From contig CM082584.2 of the NCBI GenBank assembly GCA_040954595.2, positions 10,602,001 through 10,666,000 of the forward strand: DNA of 64,000 nucleotides, read 5' to 3'. Source of the stretch: Balanoglossus misakiensis (Eukaryota; Hemichordata). Shown piece by piece: positions 55,501 through 64,000 of this stretch (its first letter is position 1; every line of letters begins with the position of its first letter). The position numbers were made by a program, and so were the translations under genes. The notes beneath the pieces are model-generated. The model made no database searches. It was not told the DNA's origin and saw nothing but the letters and a program-made list of their open reading frames with translations.

Positions 55501-58500
55501 ATCGATGATTCAATCAGTAATAATTTGCCATTTTGGGACAAATATTTTACAGGAAATGTTGGTAACCAGAGCTGAGAAACTTATACGAGAACATAACGTT
55601 AACGAACCCATGTTCATGTACTTTGCGCTAGATCTTCCAAAATGGCCGTCTGAGGTACGTACTTAGAAATTCCACAACTTTTATCGAATACTGAAGTTGA
55701 ATGGAGTCTAACCATTTGCATAAAAAACAATTTATCGAATGAGAAGCAAATCGTAGTAGTATCTAGCGAACAACTTATCATAAGCAATGTGATGATACGT
55801 TTCTCTATCTGGTGAAGGCTCCTCAACGATTTTGGGATTTGTACAAGAACGTCGAAAACGAAGACCGCAGGGGACTGAGTGGTGAGTGTCTGTGTTGCCA
55901 TGGTTGCAAAGATACCTGTCAAACGTCGGAAGATGAACACTGCTCCATTCCGACGTCTGGAACTGCCCACTTTGGGCAGTGGTTCTACGTGACCCTATTG
56001 TAACATTTTGTCATTTCTTTCTTGGGACCTTAGAATTATTGACCTTATATAGATCATATTATCATCGCTTTCTTCTTTTCTCAGCTATGGTCTCTGCTAT
56101 CGATGAGTCAGTCGGCAATCTTACAAGGGCACTGAAAGAGCGTGGAATGTGGGAAGATACTGTATTTATCTTCTTTAGTGACGTAAGGAAACTTTCTTTG
56201 ATCGAAAGAAGACAATGTTATTGTGTGTATGGAAAGGGAGAGGGAGAGAGGGGAGTGAGACAGAGGCCAGATTTTTGCGCACACCCATTGAGACTTTTTA
56301 ATTTTCACCAACAGAATGGTGGCGTCCCATACTTGGCAGCTAGTAATTGGCCACTCAGAGGCGCGGCTGGAAATTTGTTTGAAGGCGGATCCAGGGTGCC
56401 CGGATTTGTCTACAGTTCGTCACTGAAGAAAAAGGGTTACGTCAACAACGAGTCAGTTTTGCTCTCTTCATTTTGTTTTTCATTTCTGACATACGCTTAA
56501 ACCTCATTTCTATGGCAACCCTCTATCAGTCTCGCCACTAACAGGGAATTTATGCATCACACCACTAACTTCCTGTTGTCCTAATCTCAGGCTGATCCAT
56601 ATAACAGACTTCCACAGCACAATGATAAAGTTAGCAGGTGGCGAACCAGAGGGTGACTTGGACGGTTTGGATGTGTGGGACACAATATCGGAAGGCAAGC
56701 CATCACCTCGGACAGAAATGGTGTACAACATCGATGACGTAGAGCCATCTGGAGCCGCTATCAGGTGAATAGCTATTATTGGTGAACGATGTAGAGGAGG
56801 GTTCTGTATCCTACATTTTCTTGGCTAAGCCAAAAGACAACAGCACCAGGTTTTGACGGAACACTGGTGACCGACAAACGTCTCAGTGACAATTCCTAAA
56901 GACAAATTGAACGCCACGCGACATGATTAACTATTAATATGTCTTACTTACGGTTGCAAGATGAGAGCAGTTCTCCGATCGGATTCTGCCATGCAATGCA
57001 CGGAACATCAACTGTCCATTGATCGATTTATGCCCTCAATGCGGGTAGCTGCCACGACTTTTTTTTTCTATTTCTCTCGTCAGAGTTGGAGATTACAAGC
57101 TTGTCGTTGGTAATCCAGAAATATTCCATCCACGACGATCGCTTGATTACACAGGTAAATAAGCCTACGCGTTAATGCTGAAAAGAATGAAAAAATCTGT
57201 TTTGTCTGGTATATTCTGACACTTGTATTGATGTTTAGAACTTTGGTTTCTGGCACAGGAACAGACAAGATTATACTGTTACGACCTTAACGTTGAACTA
57301 GAGTATTTTGGGGAGTTATACGCGTCGAATAAAAATCACAACGCACAAGTATATAGAATTATTAAGTTGAAAGAAAAAAATAACCACATGGCTTATAAAT
57401 TCTATGGACAAAGCATGGCGAGGCGTGTAACCGAACCAGATAAAGATGGTGGCGAAAAAAGGGGTCAAATCAACCAATGACGACCACAATGTGCGTGCAG
57501 TTTCCACCAACAGAGACGAGCAGCTACGGTTCAACAGAGAGTTCCTGGACAACCCGTTCGAAGGGAAACTGCATTGTTCAACAGAGGCAGCTAACCTCAC
57601 AAATTCGTCATCATAGCTCCTCAGATTCGTACAACCATCTCTTACTATCGCGCTGATACATCCAAAACTTACTTTGGCGTTGTATCCAGCTTCCTTTCAG
57701 CAATTGCTTGGGTAAACGACGGGATTGCATACACGTGGACTTCCAAATTCTTCCGGAAAAGACCGAGTCACGTGGACGCCTAGTGGCACTCATTAGAATA
57801 TTCATTAACACCTGGTCACACAAACTAGCAAGGTTCACCTGGTCACGCTAAGCCAGTCAGTCAGTCAGACGGGCCAATTACATAACACACAATAACAGAA
57901 ACACCTGGTCATACAATTGACATCTAGATAGGTTCACCTGGCCACCCGCTGACAAAACCACAACCGCTATCAATCTGTCGGTCCAAAAGCAAAGAAACCA
58001 ATAGAACAATGTCATCGCAACACTATACATGTATACATGTAGTGTGTTATTATCATCATCATGGTAATTTAACTGTGTTTTCTTCTAAATTTCAGATGGC
58101 TGGCACAAACCAGCCCTGACGAAGGACACAAAGTTCACCCACACGCCAGTTCATTTCGGGGATTTGGACAAAATTCCGGAAGCCAAAAATTACACTTTAC
58201 TTTTTAATCTGAAAGGTATGTATAATCTGCAGACATGCGAAAAACATAACCAGATCCATTTGATCGCAGATAAAGGGAAGCATGTACTTCTAAACACCCG
58301 GGTTTCGGGTCACACGGACAATAAGTGGGACCCAGTCGCTTGGTACATCGCCGTATACTTCTTCTATTCGATGTACTCCAAGCTCTGGTCGATGCCAGCG
58401 ATCAGTCAACAGACAATCAATCAATTGCGAACGCAAGGGATTCAACCAATCAGTGATACAAACACCAGAGAATTCATTTACCACGTTTTCTTTTTTGTTT

Positions 58501-58686
58501 ATCCCACCAGACGACCCCGAAGAGAGACACGACCTGGCCGACAGATATCCAGAGAAGGTCGACGAACTAAGACAGAAGTTGAAAGAATACGAGAAAGGCC
58601 TCATGCCAGCTATTAATCCGCCTCCCGATTTTGAAGGCTGTGACCCTAGCAACTACGACGGCGTCTGGAGCCCCGGTTGGTGCTAG
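52573..58686 (+). CDS. Arylsulfatase B/I/J-family protein, membrane-anchored, with substituted active site
   Basis: Sixteen exons: 52573-52599, 53679-53799, 53921-54031, 54125-54236, 54494-54545, 54746-54849, 54998-55122, 55295-55359, 55553-55654, 55818-55881, 56085-56182, 56315-56451, 56591-56764, 57084-57154, 58096-58215 and 58511-58686. All are in phase, giving 552 residues. A basic Ser/Pro cytosolic stub (1-29) precedes one membrane segment (about 31-48), so it is probably type II and lumenal. The sulfatase core follows: LADDLGWGDV (Asp84-Asp85), CTPSR (Cys122, the formylglycine precursor, and Arg126), GKWHLGM (Lys176, His178) and SDNGG (Asp327-Asn328). Aligned to ARSB/ARSI, the usual His in ALxxxHxP is Lys269, and the usual Lys in RGRK is Ala345 ([11 protein letters not shown]). 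Other family blocks ([27 protein letters not shown]) are intact, as is the frame. It could be a pseudo-sulfatase or have altered specificity. Confidence 0.92.
57155..58095. other. Sulfatase intron with short interspersed repeats
   Basis: This 941-bp intron holds four copies of CACCTGGTCAC-like words (about 57809, 57836, 57902 and 57936), some preceded by AGGTT. There is no coding content that I recognise. It may be a degenerate local duplication. Confidence 0.45.
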
Positions 58687-58789
58687 TTTGTAACCGTGGC
58701 GACTGTTGGTGGCAGACCTGTTTCCCGGATGTTTCAATCTGGAAATCGTCATAATTAAACGCTTTAAATACTTATGAAGACAAAATTCA

Positions 58790-58795
58790 ATTAAA
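58790..58795 (+). terminator. Candidate sulfatase poly(A) signal
   Basis: ATTAAA, a common variant, lies 104 bp after the sulfatase stop codon. Confidence 0.45.
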
Positions 58796-59193
58796 GCCAC
58801 ATATCTATATTTCATTCTTTTTATATACATGTTTGAATATCAAACAGAAAGTGGAAGAACGTTGCATACACTGTCCATGTTGGCACAGTTTTTTAAAGCA
58901 GTCAAGTCGGCCATTTTATATTGAAAGAGCTCATCTTTTGTGGATCACACGTTTTCTTTCTCATCACACGTGTAATGATTGTCACGTCGACACGGACATC
59001 ATCTAGGCTCTAAACGATGAATTAAATTACAATCCCTCTATAGGGATTGTGGTCAATTCAATTCCTTGTAAAAAAAAACTGCACCGAGTTGCGTCCACTG
59101 GCAAGTACACACTGCTCGCCGCAGACGATGGGTACCGCGTAATGGCAACATAGATCCGGCTGGAACCTCCAAGGATGTCTACACTACACGCTT
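58796..59193. other. Convergent intergenic spacer
   Basis: Short gap between two convergent genes. A palindromic word ACAATCCCTATAGGGATTGT lies near 59030-59050. No gene is seen. Confidence 0.45.
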
Positions 59194-62183
59194 CTAGTAT
59201 ATCACCTGCGACAGATCTTCGGTTGGTGGCACCCCGAGGTCGTCTGCAGAGATAGAATCATAAAATATCGGTTTCAAATTGAACACCTGCAAACCGAATT
59301 TCACCGAGGCAATCAATGACAAATTTCTAAAAATATATGATATATATTCTTGCTCGCACCCTAAAATCCACAAAACAGCTATCCGGAGAGTCACTGATTC
59401 CCACACAAAGCACACATCTAGTCGCGTCAGCAGCGACTGCATATGTACGATGTAATAATCCAATACCTGATGTTTCTTTGGTACCTATTGTTTTGACGCT
59501 GAAGAATATCGGTGCGCCATGGAAGGCCTTGTCCGAGCAGTCCGTCTCTCCGATAATCGTCACCTTGTACATCGTAGCCGGTTCCAAATTTCCAATCGTC
59601 ATGCCGCTGATACCGTCACCAGGCGGGCCGTTGCTGACGTAACTTTGTTGCCTGATGTCTTTGGTGTCCATGGTGATGAGATATCGGTCGATGTTCGGTT
59701 CTGGTTTCATGTTCACCGTCATCGAGTTCTCGCTCATTTTTCCTTGTAGTGCCATATCGGGTCTTGGAACTGAAAAAAGAACAAACGAAAGTGTCTGCCG
59801 TAGAAAATATGGTCTGTTTCAGAATGCAAGATCTGTCGCCAACATACATTTTATTGACGGATGGGATACATCTTTCTGATAAAGATATACTATAGACTGG
59901 CTATTTACCTCCACAAGGCCTTTCTGTAGGTGGGGTTACGAGTGCCACCGTGTCATCTGTTGAATGAAAACAAACGATCAACATGAGATCGACTTTTTTT
60001 CGAGAAAGTTCAAGAGGGCTTATGATATGCGAGGCTGGACATGTCTTCAAAATGACACCGGATCCCGAGAGAAAAGTACGTTGGCTGGTCACGAGATTTA
60101 ATCCCCACAAGATGGTGTCTATTACAATGTAGCTTCTCTGTGCTAATTGGTAAACGTTTATTTTTAGTTCCTTCAACTGATGTATCTCATCAAAAGATCA
60201 AAGAGGCCAGTTTCTAAACTTATGCTGGCAATTAATTACCTTTTGATATCATGATCTGCAGGTACGCCGAAGTACTCCAGAAAATATGCACCACGCACCG
60301 ACGAAGAGCGAAGATCTCAACGAGAATAACCTTGTCTCTCGGTAGATTCTTCAGTGGGATGTGCGTCCTCATGCCGCTTCTCAGCGCAAAATTGACAGTG
60401 TCATCTAAAGCTTGATAGGTGACGAAATAGTTGACCACGTCATCTTCCTTCTCTACTTTGATCATCACCTGACCGTTTCTGACTCTTCTGCTCACTTCCC
60501 TTACGTTTGGTGGCGCTGTTTTGGTATGATGGAGAAAGTGGAGAGGAGATACGAGTAAGTGATGCGCTAGGTATTTTATATTCTACCCTACACCAACCGG
60601 ATTAACCTTAGGCCGTATGGTTCAAGTTAGCTTTTGACCTTACTAGGACAATGTCACACACTACAACGCAATGGCAGTTGCTGACATCATGCAGCCGCGG
60701 TTCGTTAGCAGTAATGAGGCGCAGGTGGTGCAAAAGGGTTCGGCTATGCCGGACCGGAGTCCCAGAAACACCCCTACGTCTTGCAAATTTCGAAACGCGA
60801 AATTAAAAGACTTACTGACCAATCACGGATAGCACATCGCAACTTTCCCCGCGTGACAGAGACATCCACGTCTTCAAAAGTTCGTCAACCTTTGGAGGAA
60901 AAAAAGAACATCAAAAAATAAATTGTAAAGAGTGCTGAAGTTTCATTTAACATGGCGCAAAAGTAACATTTTTTGAACCTATTCTACTATGATATAACGT
61001 TTGACTTGTATTAGTTGGCTAGCAATCGCTTGCTATGACAATTAATCAAGAAACGCGAGATTTGCATCAAGCTGTTACACAATATTGCAGTGTCAATCAC
61101 ACACACTTAACACAGCACGCTTCTACAGAAATTCCTTCGGCAAAGTAGGTCCAGCGCATACTTGCAAGACTAATGACTGGGTCAGGCAGTTACACTTGAA
61201 TGAAATTAATATATTGCGATCGAATTTCGGTATGACGATGACTACATTTGACTCTACCGATAGTCAAAGTGGAAAACAAATACAATTTCGTTACACGAGA
61301 ATCTTCCCAGGACACGAATCCCTGCAGGGTCGTGATTTTAAAGCAAACTAATAAATTCTAACATAATCGTGAAGATTTTCCGTAAAATCCTGAAAACAGA
61401 CAAACTTCTGGACGCATTTTCTTCACGGGTCAGTTTCTGGAGACCAGTAGAACTCAATACATGTCATCTCGCCAACGCTGATAAAAATAACACACAAATA
61501 GCCTTTGTGGGTGACGGAGAAAATAAACTACTTGACATAATTTCACCTGGTCTGTCACTATCGGTCCATGTTTACCATGGCCAATACAATTCTAAATGTT
61601 GGCATGTATTCAGAGTTTTCGTTCTGTTGAACCACAGATAAATTTCTATTTGTGGTTCAAATAAAACTCTTTCGAATTTCTTGGCTCACGAACAAACGAT
61701 TTTTACCTTTTTTTATATCAAGAATACATGGAATACTTGCATAAAGTCTCTCATTGTGCAAGCTGATGTCGATGCATAACTTCAGAAGTGTCAAAAACTA
61801 CCCCCATTTTGCCTTATGCAAGCAGATAAATTTGTTTGCACCCTCTGGACGTGACGGAATCCCTACTCGCATTCGTGCTTAGCTTCCCAAGGCGGGAATA
61901 TGACACTTACACTCATAGAATATGAATCCAGGTGTGAGAAATATGCCTGCAACTGGGATTGGTCGAGAGGTTGCTTGTCCACACCGGGGCCACGCGGGAC
62001 GGGGCCTCCGTCACCGCCGCTGCTTTTGTGTTGCGATGACGTGACCATTCCATCGGACATTGACGAAAGGTAGGGCCCGGCGGTCGGCATCGCCCGAACA
62101 CATCTCCCCGGGGCGTGGTTAAGCCAGGCGAAAACCAATATCATGGAAAGTTGGGTAACTTTCATCCTCGCCTGCAGAGTCAT
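59194..62183 (-). CDS. Secreted protein with two fibronectin type III-like domains
   Basis: Six coding exons on minus, all with GT-AG borders and matching phases: 61911-62204 (ATG at 62183; a second in-frame ATG at 62165), 60820-60889, 60240-60515, 59909-59956, 59485-59769 and 59194-59243. About 333 residues. The N-terminus has a hydrophobic signal-like segment (MKVTQLSMILVFAWLNHAPG), then a Ser/Gly/Pro-rich linker and a short helical region (VDELLKTWMSLSRGESCDVL). Two beta-rich modules begin APPNV and VPRPD and show FN3-like features such as a YFVTY strand and LEPATMYKVTIIGE, the classic L-x-P-x-T-x-Y pattern. They are joined by a short Pro/Thr linker. The C-terminus DLGVPPTEDLSQVIY carries no membrane segment. 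I cannot assign a named family. Confidence 0.7.
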
Positions 62184-62204
62184 CGTGTATACGTCGTCGT
62201 CTTC

Positions 62205-63566
62205 CTGAAACGAGAAACGAGACGAGTCTGGTTCATCACATCGCTCTGCTGACAAGCCAGTACGGTCGTGCAAAGTAGATTAATTGGTATCAGAATGCAT
62301 GCAACGCATAGTTTAACAGGTTTCTAACAACACACTGTGGCAAGGTCAGGCACAGGGCAGTGAAGTGTATACACACAGAGATACACATGGCGAAAATGTG
62401 TTCTACCCACATTACATAAACCACGGGCATGGAGGGACTGAACGTCATACAGTGGGTGGTGGCGGTGGGACTGCGTCGTTTTAATACTCTACTCTCTCGT
62501 GGTTTTCGTTTCAAACAATAACACGATACTTTACATGCATTCGCTGATAGATGTATGTCTGATTATACATCTGACGCTGCAACTTATAAGAATTGTGAAA
62601 CTCAGGACAGACTACTACAGTAAATAGTTTCTTTGTATTCGCTTAATTTTTGGCCAATTTGCTGTTTCTTTTCAGTGTTTACATTGGTAACCCTCCCATT
62701 TTGCGTTCACAGAAGGTAAACAAATATAGAATTCTGATGTAAAATTGAAGTACCACGTATGAAAACATTACATCGCACATTAACCAGTGAATGTCACACT
62801 ATATCTTTGAAATAGCTCATCAACGATGTGTCGCCAGGCCATTAAATGTTGTTTACCCGAAACTCCACGCAAACTGTTTTGTTTTGACTGTCTCGACCGA
62901 CATAACAAACACACAATGGCTATCATCACACGACAGAAATGGTAAATTATCGCTTTCATATTGGCCTAACTGACAGAAAAGGGACAGGTTCATACAATGT
63001 GCTTGTCAGGTGGAAGACAGCTCGTGTGCCGGAGTCTGCGACATGTGGAACTATCATAAATTAAATTTCACGCTTCACTGATAATCGACGACTAGACTAC
63101 GTAACGCATTATCAAATGACGAGTTTGCACTCGGTGATCATTGACCTATTAGCTATACCGTTATTAATCCTACAGCTGGAAATATCTGACCCGGTTCAAC
63201 AAACGTTATAATTAGTAAAGAGAGAGTGATGACGACGACGATGGTGGTGGTGATGATGATGAGGAGGAGGAGGGGGTTGTATTTGATCACACATTCATGG
63301 ACTGTTCAATTTCTTTCCCAGTTTACGTCATTGTTAACTACATGCATATAAAAAGGGAAGAACCCCAAATGATGCATGGAAAATGATCAGACCCCTCATG
63401 ATACGACCTTGCCAATGCGTGACCTTCAAAATCCGAACATATATTTGATTCTTGCGCTTCTTAAGCAAACGAAAAAGCCAACGCGTCGAACTTGTTAACT
63501 TATAAATTTAACTTTTGCGGCAAAAATATCGATGATTTAATTGGCAACCTTAAAAAAGAAACCCAC
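62205..63566. other. 5' intron/flank of the FN3-like gene
   Basis: No coding exon recognised. It contains a purine triplet repeat at 63229-63271. An acceptor directly before 62204 (CTCGTTTCAG on minus) shows that at least one upstream exon exists. Confidence 0.4.
63229..63271. repeat. (GAY/GAG)n triplet repeat
   Basis: Runs of GAC, GGT, GAT and GAG triplets followed by poly-G. Confidence 0.85.
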
Positions 63567-63760
63567 CTTCAAGAAACTCTTCTCTGCGACGTGGACGGGA
63601 TGCGTTGCTAAATACTGGTACGTCACAGCCGAAGAAACCAAAAACCGTTCGCAATGTTTATCTGGACAGCGTAACGAGTAAAGGCAGTGCTGTACTGTCG
63701 ACCACGGTTGCTGTTATGATGGTCCATGCGGACTTGTTCATATGCGTGATATATATAGGG
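63567..63760 (-). promoter_or_regulatory. Candidate promoter and noncoding first exon of the FN3-like gene
   Basis: On the minus strand a TATATAT run at 63749-63755 precedes a stretch ending in CTTGAAG|GTGGGT at 63567, a plausible first-exon donor. The acceptor at 62204 would complete the intron. This is positional inference only; an acceptor-like tract near 63861 offers a competing model. Confidence 0.3.
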
Positions 63761-64000
63761 CGCCAACCGCCGCCACTTGTCAGCTCCAATTGTTATGACA
63801 AATTGAATATGTCAGAGATTCTCCTCTGAAATTCCGTGTTACATAAAAGAAGTTGCCGTACCTGCACAGGAAGAAAGAGAGTGCATCATATGATTAGCAT
63901 ACATAAACTAAAATGTTTATAAGGCCAGCTTGGGATTTAAATTGAAGTCCACCAGAAGCTGTTTGTTCAAAACAAGGTCGTTTGTGTTTTTCAAACGATC

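Noticed and set aside
57316-57838. Minus-strand open frames inside the sulfatase intron
   Set aside because: No family similarity or splice support; probably chance.

Overview
This is an intron-rich animal nuclear locus, not bacterial. Every recognisable protein gene is split by GT-AG introns, coding islands sit in AT-rich DNA, and the products are metazoan families: caveolin, a Patched-domain protein, MNK kinase, an ER thioredoxin, mitochondrial glutaryl-CoA dehydrogenase, an arylsulfatase and a secreted FN3-like protein. The protein character, intron sizes and frequent acatgta-type words suggest an invertebrate deuterostome (hemichordate, cephalochordate or echinoderm). That placement is an inference; the species cannot be fixed from the window.

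Layout: 1-3.5 kb shows no gene I can support. 3.5-7.65 kb (-) holds TXNDC12, six coding exons, with a tRNA-Cys(GCA) in its last intron and a near-perfect foldback element in another intron. 8.8-19.1 kb (+) holds a Patched-domain (PTCHD3/ptr-like) gene with two alternative 3' ends. 22.4-27.6 kb (+) holds a caveolin gene followed by a second caveolin exon pair that lacks its own first exon. 28.4-47.5 kb (-) holds MKNK (MAPK-interacting kinase) with a possible very long 3'UTR. Its introns carry a large trinucleotide repeat, a ~1.7-kb inverted-repeat element and a ~2-kb element with five ~237-bp tandem units rich in nuclear-receptor half-sites. 47.75-51.5 kb (+) holds GCDH, divergent from MKNK across a short gap. 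52.6-58.7 kb (+) holds a membrane-anchored arylsulfatase-family protein that keeps the CTPSR site but lacks two catalytic residues. 59.2-62.2 kb (-) holds a secreted FN3-like protein, convergent with the sulfatase.

The genes form no operon or shared pathway. They are an ordinary metazoan neighbourhood spanning ER folding, membrane and sterol-related transport, caveolae, translational control and lysine/tryptophan catabolism.

The items most worth a second look are: the substituted sulfatase active site; the compound DR1/DR4 nuclear-receptor array inside the intronic repeat; the shared-exon caveolin cassettes; the two C-termini and the missing part of the sterol-sensing domain in the Patched-like gene; and the stop-free, frame-preserving intron in the MKNK kinase domain. 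All gene models were read by eye from splice sites and reading-frame continuity; no transcript data or database search was available.
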